This document shows, piece by piece, positions 23,393 to 31,901 of a stretch of DNA of 64,000 bases. The notes beneath the pieces were generated by a model. The model ran no database searches. It was not told the origin of the DNA and worked only from the letters and a program-made list of their open reading frames with translations. Each line of letters begins with the position of its first letter. The first letter of the stretch is position 1. This stretch comes from Streptomyces tsukubensis. Lineage in GTDB: Bacteria; Actinomycetota; Actinomycetes; Streptomycetales; Streptomycetaceae. Position numbers and translations under genes: made by a program. Where the stretch lies: assembly GCF_003932715.1 (NCBI RefSeq), contig NZ_CP020700.1:434001-498000 (forward strand), in the 5' to 3' direction.

Positions 23393-24202
23393 ATGACGCA
23401 CGGCGGTATCGGTCCCCACACGCGTGAGGACTTCCGGACCCCGTATCTGGCGGTCCGCCCGGAAGCGGTGCCGGACGCGCCGCTGAGACTGTTCTGTCTG
23501 CACCACGCGGGCGGTGGTGCCTCCATTTTCCGTGACTGGCAGCGGGCGCTGGGACCGTCGGTCGCGGTCCTGCCGGTGCAGTTGCCCGGCCGGGAGCGCC
23601 GGGTGCGTGAGCCCCGGTTCACCGATATGGCCACGCTGGTAGGGGAGTTGAACGTACAGCTCGACCCGTATCTGCGGGTGCCGTACGCACTGTACGGGCA
23701 CAGCATGGGCGCGCTGGTGGCCTGGCAGCTCTCGGCCGTCCGGGCCGCGGCGGGCCGGCGGCTGCCGGAGGCGCTGCTCGCGGGGGCGTGCAATCCGCCT
23801 GATGTGCCGCCGGTCTCCGCCGCCACCCGGGACATGTCGCAGCAGCGGCTGGTGCGCTGGCTGCTCGACGCGGGCGGTATCTCCGAGGAGCTGCTCCGGT
23901 ACCCGGACTGGGTCGATGCCGCCGTGTCGGTGCTCCGCGACGATCTGGACCTGTGCAACAGCCACCGTCCGCCGGACGCGGACGGCCCCGGGCGACTGCC
24001 GTTCCCGATCCATGTCTTCGCGGGCGCCTCCGACTCCCTGGTCGGCGCCGGGACGATGACGGGCTGGGCCCGGCACAGCTCGGTGCCCGGCGAGCGGCAC
24101 ACCGTACCCGGCGGGCATCTGTTCCTGCGGGACTCGCCGGACCATCTCTTCGGGCTGCTCCGCCCCGTGCTGGCCGGCCTCGCGCCGGGGCTCGCGGACT
24201 GA
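23393..24202 (+). CDS. Type II thioesterase
   Basis: 269 residues; ATG 23393 with GGAG six bases ahead (an upstream in-frame extension lacks a ribosome site). Alpha/beta hydrolase of the stand-alone thioesterase II family: N-terminal LRLFCLHHAGGGASIFRDW, nucleophile elbow YGHSMGALVAW with Ser, then acid region HVFAGASDSLV, and the His in VPGGHLFL. These enzymes remove stalled or wrongly loaded acyl groups from carrier proteins of PKS/NRPS lines. As the first gene of the polyketide locus it most likely serves PKS A-D, which have no integral thioesterase. It could also serve the neighbouring NRPS. Confidence 0.92.
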   Translation: MTHGGIGPHTREDFRTPYLAVRPEAVPDAPLRLFCLHHAGGGASIFRDWQRALGPSVAVLPVQLPGRERRVREPRFTDMATLVGELNVQLDPYLRVPYALYGHSMGALVAWQLSAVRAAAGRRLPEALLAGACNPPDVPPVSAATRDMSQQRLVRWLLDAGGISEELLRYPDWVDAAVSVLRDDLDLCNSHRPPDADGPGRLPFPIHVFAGASDSLVGAGTMTGWARHSSVPGERHTVPGGHLFLRDSPDHLFGLLRPVLAGLAPGLAD

Positions 24203-24285
24203 CACCGCGCCGTCGTTGCCCGGGCGGCCCGCAGGGACCGTACGACCACCTCCGCCGGAACAGTGACCGAGAGAGTGAGGCATTC

Positions 24286-24534
24286 ATGGAGACCGAGACG
24301 TCCGTGGACGGCAGGAGCACCGGAAACGCCGTTCTCCGGGGCAGCCCGCACGCCTCGTGGGCGGAGGGGCAGGCGGAGGGCCAAGTGGTGACGGTCGACG
24401 ATCCGGACCTGACCCTCAAACTGCTGCACGGCAATCACTACGACCACTTCGTGCCCACGGCGGAGTCGCTGGAGCGGGACGGGCGGACCCTGCGCGTGTT
24501 CCGGTGGAGCCACGAGACGTACATCGCCGAATGA
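24286..24534 (+). CDS. Small DUF5988-like protein
   Basis: 82 residues; ATG 24286 with GAGG five bases ahead. It ends in a pattern I associate with the DUF5988 family of short actinomycete proteins: LKLLHGNHYDHFVPTAESLE, then LRVFRWSHETYIAE. No catalytic motif, signal or membrane helix is visible. It is not MbtH, which has a different Trp/Pro pattern. It follows the thioesterase by ~80 bp and is probably co-transcribed. Function unknown; presence inside a biosynthetic locus suggests an accessory role. Confidence 0.7.
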   Translation: METETSVDGRSTGNAVLRGSPHASWAEGQAEGQVVTVDDPDLTLKLLHGNHYDHFVPTAESLERDGRTLRVFRWSHETYIAE

Positions 24535-24537
24535 GGC

Positions 24538-24564
24538 GGTCCCGCCGTGCCGGACGGCGGGACC
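24538..24564. terminator. Terminator between DUF5988 gene and flavin reductase
   Basis: GGTCCCGCCGT (24538-24548) pairs perfectly with ACGGCGGGACC (24554-24564) around a five-base loop. It starts four bases after the DUF5988 stop and faces the convergent reductase gene. Confidence 0.7.
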
Positions 24565-24583
24565 TCCGGCGCGGTGCGGCCGC

Positions 24584-25150
24584 TCAGCCCGCGGGATCCG
24601 CGGCCGCGCCGCCCTGTTCCGTACCGAAGGCGCCGTAGCCGCCGCGGTAGCTCAGCAGCGGGCCCTCGTCGCAGGGCAGCAGCTCCGTCCGTACCACCCG
24701 GCAGAGCACTATCTCGTGGTCCCCGGCCGGGAGTTCGGCGGCGACCTCGCACTCCAGTTCCGCAAGCCCGCCCACCGGGACGGGCAGACCGCTGGGCGAT
24801 TCCGTCCACTCCAGATTCCGGAACTTGTCGCGGCCCCGGCCCGCCAGTCCGGCGCTCACGGCGCGCTGCGCCTCGCTGAGGACGACGACTCCGATGCGCC
24901 CGCTGCCGCGCATCCGGGGCCAGGAGGAACTGGTGCGGGCCATGCAGAAGGAGATCAGCGGCGGGGAGGCCGAGGCCAGCACGAAGGAGTTGGCGACCAT
25001 GCCGACCGGCTCGCCGGTCGCCGTATCGCGTCCGACGACGGCCACCACTCCGGTGGCGAAGTGGCCGAGGACGGTGCGGTAGTGGGCGTGGTCCGCGGCG
25101 GACGCGGTCTTCGTCGCCCGTGCGGTGCCGGGGGGCGGTTCATCGGACAT
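24584..25150 (-). CDS. Flavin reductase (two-component monooxygenase partner)
   Basis: 188 residues from ATG at 25150, chosen over the longer upstream frame because the family domain begins soon after and GAGG lies nine bases ahead. Motifs: HFATGVVAVVGRD, GMVANSFVLASASPPLISFC (FMN-binding region), RGRDKFRNLEW, and the family's AGDHEIVLCRV (GDH motif near the NADH site). It should supply reduced FMN or FAD to a partner oxygenase. The FAD monooxygenases at 61.9-64.0 kb look like self-reducing single-component enzymes, so the partner may lie outside the window. Related tetronate loci contain such a reductase. Confidence 0.88.
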   Translation of the reverse strand: MSDEPPPGTARATKTASAADHAHYRTVLGHFATGVVAVVGRDTATGEPVGMVANSFVLASASPPLISFCMARTSSSWPRMRGSGRIGVVVLSEAQRAVSAGLAGRGRDKFRNLEWTESPSGLPVPVGGLAELECEVAAELPAGDHEIVLCRVVRTELLPCDEGPLLSYRGGYGAFGTEQGGAAADPAG

Positions 25151-25426
25151 GGCCACGACCTCGTTCACGGTATCGACGACTTTTCCACGGCAACTCGACG
25201 GCACTTCAACGGCTGTTCGACTGCGGCTGGGCGGCGGGCGGAAGAAGCGGCACCGGCCGCGGGCCCGGGGCTCCGGCGGCCCCTCCACAGCCACGATACG
25301 TAGGCACCCTCCGCTTTTCAATGTCCCGTTCACACGGGCCGATCCCGCTTTAGAGCGCCCTTAGCCCGGTCCAGGCCCGGTTTGTGACGCTCGGTTGGCA
25401 AGGGTGCACGGCAGTGGGAGGTGGGA

Positions 25427-27052
25427 GTGTTCAGCAGTGGTTCAGCGGGCGGCCCGTGGAGACGGGTCCTCATCGGGTGTCTGGTGCTCGCGGCGGCGGT
25501 CTCCGGATGCGGTCTCCCGGCCGGTGCGGCCCGGTCGGCCGACACCCTCGTCTATGCCGTCGAAACCGAACCGGACTGCCTCGATCCGCAGGTCAGCCCG
25601 CTCGACGCCACCGCCGCCCTGGTCCGCAACACCCATGACTCGCTGATCTCCATGGACCGCGGCGGCACCTTCCACCCGTGGCTCGCCGAGCGGTGGACCA
25701 GGTCGGCCGACGGTCTCGCGTACACCTTCCGGCTCCGTCCGGGGGTGCGTTTCCACGACGGGACCCGGCTCGGCGCATCGGCGGTACGGGCGACCCTCGA
25801 CCACGCGGTGAATCCCAAGACCCGGTCCATGTACGCGGCGAGCCTGCTGGAGGGCTACCGGCGGACCGTGGTGGTGGACGAGCTGACGGCCCGCGTCGAA
25901 CTGGGCCGGCCCAACGCGGCGTTCCTCCAGGCCCTCAGCACCGCCTATCTGGGCATCCAGTCGCCCCGGGCCCTGGCGAAACCGGCAGGTGAGCTGTGCA
26001 CCCGTCCGGTCGGATCCGGCCCGTACGAGCTGGTCTCCTGGTCGCGCAAGCACAGCATCACGCTGCGCCGCAACCCCGACTACCGGTGGGGGCCCGGCCC
26101 CGGGGGCCGCAGCGCGCCGCCGCGGATCGCGGAGATCACGTACCTCTTCGTCGCCGAGCAGTCCGTCCGGCTGGGGCTGCTGACCAGCGGTCAGGCGGAC
26201 GCGGTGGACAACGTGCCGCCGCGGAACGTCGCCGCGCTGCGGCGCTCCAGCGGCTACGAGGTCCAGCGCACCGACAATCCCGGACTGCCGTGGACGCTGT
26301 TCCTCAACCCCAACCGGGGACCGCTGGCGGACGTCCGGGTGCGCCGGGCGCTGACGAAGGCGATCCGGCTGAACGAGCTGGTGGACGCCGTCTACCACGG
26401 GCAGCGCACCCGGGCCTTCGGACCGCTCTCCCCCACCACCGTGCACCACGCCGCCGGGACACCCTGGAAGGACGATCCGGAGGAGGCCGCCCGGCTGCTG
26501 GACGCGGCGGGCTGGAAGGACCGCGACGGCGACGGCTACCGCGTCAAGGACGGCAAGCGCCTCTCCCTGTTCTGGCCCTACAGCGACTTCCTGGCCCGCG
26601 ACGGCCGGGACGTGATGGGGCAGGGCATCCAGGCCGAGGCCCGCCGGGCGGGATTCGAGCTCCGCTACACCAGGCTGGACCCCGGGCAGTTCGCCACCCG
26701 GGCCGGTTCGGGCGACGCCGACGTTCTCGCGTTCAGCTTCACCCGGGCCGAACCCGACATCCTGCGCCACTACTTCGGTTCCGGAAAGACCGCCGAGAAG
26801 GGCGGGTCGAACCTGTTCCGCATCGCCGATCCGGCACTCGACGGCTGGCTGGACCGGGCGATCACCAGCCCCGACGCGGCGGTCAGGGCCACGGCCTACG
26901 AGAACGCCCAGCGGTACGTCCTCGACCGGGCGCTGGCCGTTCCGGTGTACGTACCGGCCACCACCGTCGGATACGTCTCGGACCTGCGCGGACTGCGCTG
27001 GGACCCCAGCGGCTACCCCGTCTTCCAGGACGCCCTGCGGGAGGACTCGTGA
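25427..27052 (+). CDS. ABC transporter substrate-binding lipoprotein (peptide/Opp-Dpp type)
   Basis: 541 residues from GTG 25427, five bases after GGGAGG; GTG 25421 is in frame but overlaps that ribosome site. The signal ends in a lipobox (LAAAVSGC, Cys28), so the mature protein is a lipoprotein. The rest is an SBP_bac_5 fold: TLVYAVETEPDCLDP, then AERWTRSADGLAYTFRLRPG with VRFHDG, then GSGPYELVSWSRKHSITLRR with NPDYRW. The family binds oligopeptides and, in some antibiotic loci, takes part in product transport. It is the first of four coupled genes (next start overlaps this stop, GTGA). The order matches the AbyF1-F4-type transporter described in abyssomicin clusters (from memory). Confidence 0.92.
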   Translation: MFSSGSAGGPWRRVLIGCLVLAAAVSGCGLPAGAARSADTLVYAVETEPDCLDPQVSPLDATAALVRNTHDSLISMDRGGTFHPWLAERWTRSADGLAYTFRLRPGVRFHDGTRLGASAVRATLDHAVNPKTRSMYAASLLEGYRRTVVVDELTARVELGRPNAAFLQALSTAYLGIQSPRALAKPAGELCTRPVGSGPYELVSWSRKHSITLRRNPDYRWGPGPGGRSAPPRIAEITYLFVAEQSVRLGLLTSGQADAVDNVPPRNVAALRRSSGYEVQRTDNPGLPWTLFLNPNRGPLADVRVRRALTKAIRLNELVDAVYHGQRTRAFGPLSPTTVHHAAGTPWKDDPEEAARLLDAAGWKDRDGDGYRVKDGKRLSLFWPYSDFLARDGRDVMGQGIQAEARRAGFELRYTRLDPGQFATRAGSGDADVLAFSFTRAEPDILRHYFGSGKTAEKGGSNLFRIADPALDGWLDRAITSPDAAVRATAYENAQRYVLDRALAVPVYVPATTVGYVSDLRGLRWDPSGYPVFQDALREDS

Positions 27053-27984
27053 ACCCACTGCTGAGATGGCTGGCCCGGCGGCTGCTGCTGGGCGTGCTCG
27101 TGGTGCTGGGCGCGGCGTCCGCGGCGTTCGCCGCCCTGCATCTGACGCCGGGCGATCCGGCCGAGGTCATGCTCGGCGGCACGGCGACCTCACCGGCCGC
27201 GGTGGCCGAGGTCAGAAAGGACCTGGGGCTGGACCGGCCGCTGGCGGCGCAGTACGCGTCGTTCCTGGGCCGGCTCCTCACCGGCGATCTGGGGACCTCG
27301 TACCAACTCCAGCGGCCGGTCACGGAACTGATCTCCGAACAGGCGGCGCCCACCCTCTGGCTCGCGCTGACCGGCTTCGCGCTGGGCTGCGCCTTCGCCC
27401 TGCCGCTCGCGGTGGCCACCGCGGGCCGCCGCCCCGGGCTGCGGCGGCTCTCGGCCGCGGTCGAGCTGGTACTCGTCTCCACCCCCGCCTTCTGGGTGGG
27501 TGTGCTGCTGCTCGCCCTGCTGTCCTTCCGCTGGCAGCTCTTCCCGGCGGCGGGCGGCGAGGGTGTCCGGGCGCTGGTGCTGCCCGCGGTGACCCTGGCA
27601 CTGTCCCTGGTCGGGGTGTTCGCACAGGTGCTGCGGGAGTCGATGGAGCACTCCCTCGGCCAGCCGTACGCACTGGCGTCCCGGGCCCGGGGCGCCACGG
27701 AGACCGATCTCAGGCTCCGGCACGCGCTGCGGCATTCGCTGGTACCCCTGGTCACCCTGTCGGGCTGGACCATCGGGGCCCTGCTCAGCGGCACCGTGAT
27801 CATCGAGACGGTCTTCAGCCGTCAGGGTCTCGGTCGGCTGATGACGGCCGCCGTCAACAGCCGTGACCTGCCCGTGGTGACGGGGCTGGTGATCGCGTCC
27901 GCCGCCCTGTTCGTCGTCGTCAACATCCTCGTCGACTGGCTGTATCCGGTGATCGACCCACGGCTGAAGGAGGCGGTCGCATGA
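27049..27984 (+). CDS. ABC transporter permease (DppB-like)
   Basis: 311 residues from GTG 27049 overlapping the binding-protein stop. About six membrane helices. Family marks: N-terminal LLRWLARRLLLGVLVVLGAA, then HLTPGDPAEVMLGG and DLGLDRPLAAQYASFLGRLL with TGDLGTSY. The cytoplasmic EAA-like coupling loop is ASRARGATETDLRLRHALRH, followed by VIIETVFSRQGLGRLM. It forms the membrane channel with the next gene product. Confidence 0.93.
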   Translation: MNPLLRWLARRLLLGVLVVLGAASAAFAALHLTPGDPAEVMLGGTATSPAAVAEVRKDLGLDRPLAAQYASFLGRLLTGDLGTSYQLQRPVTELISEQAAPTLWLALTGFALGCAFALPLAVATAGRRPGLRRLSAAVELVLVSTPAFWVGVLLLALLSFRWQLFPAAGGEGVRALVLPAVTLALSLVGVFAQVLRESMEHSLGQPYALASRARGATETDLRLRHALRHSLVPLVTLSGWTIGALLSGTVIIETVFSRQGLGRLMTAAVNSRDLPVVTGLVIASAALFVVVNILVDWLYPVIDPRLKEAVA

Positions 27985-28877
27985 CCACCGCGATCACCGG
28001 TACCGGCGCCGAGCCCGCCGCCGTGCGTACGGCGGCCCCGGAGCGCCGCCGCCGGATCCGGGTCCCGCACGCCGGGGCCACGGTCGCCGCCGCCCTGCTG
28101 GTCCTGCTGGCCCTCGCCGCCGTCTGGCCGGGGCTGTTCGCCACCCACGCGCCCCACGCGGTGGACCCGATCAGCGCCCTCCGGGGTCCTTCGGGCTCGC
28201 ATCTGCTGGGCACGGACGAACTGGGCCGGGACGTGTTCAGCCGGCTCGTCCACGGCACCCGGCTCTCCCTACTGCTCGGTCTGGGTGCCACCGCGCTGGC
28301 CGCGGTGACGGGCATCCTCCTCGGCGTACTGGCGGCCACCTCGCCCCGGGCCGTCGACGAGGCGATCATGCGCGTCAACGATGTGCTGCTGGCCTTCCCC
28401 GGGCTGCTGCTGGCGCTGCTGGTCGTGGCGACCCTCGGCCCCGGCACCCGCAACGCGACGATCGCGATCGGCCTCTCCATGACCCCCGGCTTCATCCGGC
28501 TGGCCCGGGCCCAGGCGCTGACGGTGCGGAACGCCGACTATGTGACGGCGTCCCTGGGGCTGGGGGTGCGGCCCTCGGCGGTGTACCGCCGCCATCTGCT
28601 GCCCAACGCGATGCCGCCGGTCCTGGTCTTCGCCACGCTGAACGTCGGTACGGCGATCCTCTCCGGATCGGCCCTCAGCTTCCTGGGCCTGGGCCCCCAG
28701 CCGCCGACCCCCGAGTGGGGGGCGATGCTCGCGGAGGGCCGCAATTATCTGGACGCCGCGTGGACGGCCGCCGTCTGTCCCGGGCTGCTGATCACGCTGA
28801 CGGTGGCGGCGATTCACGTCCTGGGCGGGGCCGCCCGGGCCCGAGTGGAAGGGACGGGTCCCCGTGGGACGCACTGA
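27981..28877 (+). CDS. ABC transporter permease (DppC-like)
   Basis: 298 residues; ATG 27981 overlaps the previous stop (ATGA). Typical DppC/OppC pattern: GTDELGRDVFSRLVHGTRLS, NDVLLAFPGLLLALLVV, the EAA-type loop TASLGLGVRPSAVYRRHLLP, and SFLGLGPQPPTPEWGAMLAE with GRNYL. Membrane partner of the DppB-like protein. Its 3' end overlaps the ATPase gene by 14 bases. Confidence 0.93.
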   Translation: MTTAITGTGAEPAAVRTAAPERRRRIRVPHAGATVAAALLVLLALAAVWPGLFATHAPHAVDPISALRGPSGSHLLGTDELGRDVFSRLVHGTRLSLLLGLGATALAAVTGILLGVLAATSPRAVDEAIMRVNDVLLAFPGLLLALLVVATLGPGTRNATIAIGLSMTPGFIRLARAQALTVRNADYVTASLGLGVRPSAVYRRHLLPNAMPPVLVFATLNVGTAILSGSALSFLGLGPQPPTPEWGAMLAEGRNYLDAAWTAAVCPGLLITLTVAAIHVLGGAARARVEGTGPRGTH

Positions 28878-30732
28878 CGAGGACGGGCAGGGCACGGCGC
28901 CGCTGCTCGTGGTACGGGGGCTGCGGGTGTCGTTCCCGGCCCCGGCGGGCGGCCGGGCGGTCGCGGCCGTACGCGGGGTGGACCTCACCCTGGCGGCCGG
29001 TGAATGCCTGGCCGTGGTCGGCGAGTCCGGCTCGGGCAAGACCGTGACCGGGCGGGCCCTGCTGGGCCTCGCGGGTCCGGCGGCGCGGGTGACGGCCGAC
29101 CGGCACGAGCTGTCGGGCCGGGACGTACGGGAGCTGGACGAGCGCGGTTGGCGGACGCTGCGCGGCCGGCACGCGGGCCTGGTGCCGCAGGACGCGCTGG
29201 TATCGCTGGACCCGCTGCGCCGCGTGGGCACCGAGGTGACGGAGGCGCTGCGCACGCACCGGCTGGCCGGCCGCCGGGACCGGCCGGACCGGGCCGTCGG
29301 ACTGCTGGAGAAGGTGGGGGTGCCGGAGCCCGCGATCCGGGCCCGCCAGTATCCGCACGAGCTGTCGGGCGGTCTGCGGCAGCGTGCGCTGATCGCGGCG
29401 GCACTGGCCGCCGGTCCCGGGCTGATCGTCGCCGACGAGCCGACCACGGCCCTGGACGCTACCGTGCAGGCCCGCATCCTGGACCTGCTGGCCGAACGCC
29501 GGGACAACGGCGCCGGGGTGCTGCTGATCAGCCACGATCTGGCGGTGGTCGCCAGGCTGGCGGACCGGGTCGCGGTGATGCACCGCGGTGTGGTCGTCGA
29601 GGAAGGGCCGGCCCGGCACCTGCTGCGCGCCCCCGCCCACCCGTACACCCGGGATCTGCTGCGCGCGGTGCCCGGATCGGGCACCCGCGGCACCCGGCTG
29701 TCGTCCCGCACCGCGCAGGACACCGCGCTGGACACCGCCGTTCCCGGCGAAGCCTGCGGATACGCGGACCGCTGCTCCCTCGCCGTGGAGCAGTGCCGTG
29801 CCGGAGAGCCGCCGCTGGTCCGGCTGCGGGGCGACGAGGGTCCGCTGGTGCGCTGCCCCCGCACCGGCGAGCCGTGGCCGGAGCCGGTGACCGTCGCACG
29901 CCGGCCGGCACCGTCCGGCGGCGGCCGGGCCGAGGTGCTGACCGCGGAGGCGCTGAACGCGTCCTTCCCCCTGCCCGGCGGAGGGCGGCGGCAGGCCGTG
30001 CGCGGGGTGTCGTTCACCCTGTCCGCCGGTGAGACGCTGGGCGTCCTCGGGGAGTCCGGTTCGGGCAAGAGCACCGTGGCGCGGATCCTGATGGGGCTGC
30101 TGGAACCGGACGGCGGCCGGGTGACGTTCCTCGGCGAGCCCTGGAGCGGGCTCCGGGAGCGCGAGCGCCGCGGGCGGCGGCGAAGCATCCAGCTGGTGCA
30201 CCAGGATCCCTTCGGTGCCCTCGACCCCCGCTGGACCGTGCGGCAGGTGGTCGGGGAGGCGTTCGACGTCGCGGGCGTCAGCCGTCCGGGGCGGGCGAAG
30301 GAGCGCGAAGGGCAGGTGCGGGAGGTGCTGCGGCAGGTGGGCCTCGACGATGCGGTGCTGCACCGCCGCCCCCGCGACCTCTCCGGCGGCCAGCGGCAGC
30401 GGGTGGCCGTCGCCCGGGCGCTGGCGCCCGGGCCCGCGGTCCTGGTCTGCGACGAACCCGTTTCGGCTCTGGACGTCTCCGTACAGGCCCAGGTGCTCGA
30501 CCTGTTCGCGGACATCCAGGCGTCGACCGATGTGGCCATGGTGTTCATCTCGCACGACATCGGCGTGATCCACCATCTCAGCGACCGGGTGCTGGTCATG
30601 CGGGACGGTGCCGTGGTGGAGGAGGGCGCGGCCGACGACGTACTGCTGCGTCCGCGGACCGCCTGGACCCGTGAACTGCTGGACGCCGTACCGCGGGCGG
30701 AACACGCATGGCGGGAGCCCCTGGTCCCCTGA
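28864..30732 (+). CDS. Dual ABC ATPase (DppD-DppF fusion)
   Basis: 622 residues from GTG 28864. Two complete nucleotide-binding domains in one chain. The first (~12-330) has Walker A GESGSGKT, signature LSGGLRQRALIAAAL and Walker B LIVADEP, followed by the Cys-bearing oligopeptide-transporter tail (CGYADRCSLAVEQC) that can bind an Fe-S or metal site. The second (~355-610) has GESGSGKS, LSGGQRQRVAVARAL and VLVCDEP. Peptide transporters more often split these into two genes; the fusion is common in Streptomyces. It completes the four-gene importer/exporter unit. Confidence 0.93.
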   Translation: MGRTDEDGQGTAPLLVVRGLRVSFPAPAGGRAVAAVRGVDLTLAAGECLAVVGESGSGKTVTGRALLGLAGPAARVTADRHELSGRDVRELDERGWRTLRGRHAGLVPQDALVSLDPLRRVGTEVTEALRTHRLAGRRDRPDRAVGLLEKVGVPEPAIRARQYPHELSGGLRQRALIAAALAAGPGLIVADEPTTALDATVQARILDLLAERRDNGAGVLLISHDLAVVARLADRVAVMHRGVVVEEGPARHLLRAPAHPYTRDLLRAVPGSGTRGTRLSSRTAQDTALDTAVPGEACGYADRCSLAVEQCRAGEPPLVRLRGDEGPLVRCPRTGEPWPEPVTVARRPAPSGGGRAEVLTAEALNASFPLPGGGRRQAVRGVSFTLSAGETLGVLGESGSGKSTVARILMGLLEPDGGRVTFLGEPWSGLRERERRGRRRSIQLVHQDPFGALDPRWTVRQVVGEAFDVAGVSRPGRAKEREGQVREVLRQVGLDDAVLHRRPRDLSGGQRQRVAVARALAPGPAVLVCDEPVSALDVSVQAQVLDLFADIQASTDVAMVFISHDIGVIHHLSDRVLVMRDGAVVEEGAADDVLLRPRTAWTRELLDAVPRAEHAWREPLVP

Positions 30733-30784
30733 CGTCCACCGAACCACCCCGGGCCGGAGCTCTACCGCGGCCGAGCCGGGGCCC

Positions 30785-30817
30785 GAGTCCGACGCACGAG
30801 TCCGACGCACGAGTCCG
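30785..30817. repeat. 13-bp tandem repeat upstream of the KAS III gene
   Basis: GAGTCCGACGCAC occurs at 30785-30797 and 30798-30810, followed by a partial copy (30811-30817). It ends 11 bases before the Shine-Dalgarno of the KAS III-like gene. It may be a protein-binding direct repeat or simple slippage. Confidence 0.75.
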
Positions 30818-30841
30818 TGTCCGCATCAGAGAGGTCAGCCC

Positions 30842-31897
30842 ATGCCGTCCGCAGCCCCCACGTCCGACGACCGGCAGGTCCGCGTCCTGTCGGCGGCAAC
30901 GGCCCTGCCGGGGCCGCCGGTGGACAATGCCGCCCTCGCCCGCCGGTTCGGCATGAGCCCCTCCTGGCAGGAGTGGGTCGACGTCTTCATCGGCACCCGC
31001 ACCCGGCATCTCTCCATCGACCTGGAGACCGACGAACCGCTCTGCACCCTCGCGGACCTCGGCGAGTCCGCCGGACGGCAGGCCCTCGAAGCCGCCGGGC
31101 TGGATCCGGGCGCGGTCGATCTGCTGGTCCTGGGCACCGCGACCCCCGATCTGCTGATGCCCACCACCGCCAGTGTCGTCGCCGACCGGCTGGGCATCGA
31201 CGATCTGCCCGTCTTCCAGCTCCAGTCCGGTTGTACGGGTGCCCTCCAGGCGATGAGCGTGGCGGCGCAGCTGCTGCGTGCCGGGGACCACCGGACCGCC
31301 CTGGTGATCGGCGGCGACGTCTGCGCCAGGGCCTTCGACCTCACGGCCGATCTGCGGACGATGCCACCCGAGGAGATGATCAACGCGGTGCTGTTCGGGG
31401 ACGGCGCGGGTGCGGTGGTCCTGACGACGCTGCCCGTGCCGGGGGCGGTGACGCTGCGCCGGGTCCGTACCCGGCTGGTCGGACTGGGCCGGGAGCCCGG
31501 GCAGACCCTGGCCTGGTTCGGCCCCAACGAGCGCGACCGCGGCCTGCCGTCGGTGACGGAGGACTACAAGGCCATCGAGCGGCTCGTCCCGGAGATGGCG
31601 GTCGAGGTGTACGGCGAACTCCTCGCCGATCTGGGCTGGGAGGCGGACGAACTGGACTATCTGCTGCCGCCCCAGCTGTCGACCCGGATGACCGGGACGA
31701 TCATGACGGCGCTCGGCGGAGGCGGCCGGGCGCGGGAGATCAGCTGTGTCACCCGCAGCGGCAACAACGGCAACGGCCTCCCGTTTCTGCAGTTGGAGGA
31801 GGTGCTGCCGCTGATGGCGCCCGGGGAACGCGCGCTGGGCATCGCCATCGAGTCCAGCAAGTGGATCAAATCCGGTTTCGCCCTGGAGAGGGAGTGA
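30842..31897 (+). CDS. KAS III (FabH)-like tetronate ring-forming enzyme
   Basis: 351 residues; ATG 30842 follows GAGAGG by eight bases. A FabH-like thiolase fold: QSGCTGALQA with nucleophile Cys131, NAVLFGDGAGAVVL near 181-194, and SGNNGNGLPF with the expected Asn near 308. The third catalytic residue differs: where FabH has His in PHQANLR, this protein reads LPPQLSTR, so His is replaced by Pro277. In tetronate pathways (RkD, Agg and AbyA1-type enzymes) such proteins join glyceryl-ACP to a beta-ketoacyl chain and close the ring. The role here is inferred from the next two genes, which are the usual tetronate partners, and from the PKS lacking a TE. Confidence 0.82.
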   Translation: MPSAAPTSDDRQVRVLSAATALPGPPVDNAALARRFGMSPSWQEWVDVFIGTRTRHLSIDLETDEPLCTLADLGESAGRQALEAAGLDPGAVDLLVLGTATPDLLMPTTASVVADRLGIDDLPVFQLQSGCTGALQAMSVAAQLLRAGDHRTALVIGGDVCARAFDLTADLRTMPPEEMINAVLFGDGAGAVVLTTLPVPGAVTLRRVRTRLVGLGREPGQTLAWFGPNERDRGLPSVTEDYKAIERLVPEMAVEVYGELLADLGWEADELDYLLPPQLSTRMTGTIMTALGGGGRAREISCVTRSGNNGNGLPFLQLEEVLPLMAPGERALGIAIESSKWIKSGFALERE

Positions 31898-31901
31898 CGT
31901 C

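Noticed and set aside
24286..24534. MbtH-like protein
   Set aside because: Size and cluster context fit, but the conserved MbtH Trp/Pro pattern is absent; the C-terminal pattern fits DUF5988 better.
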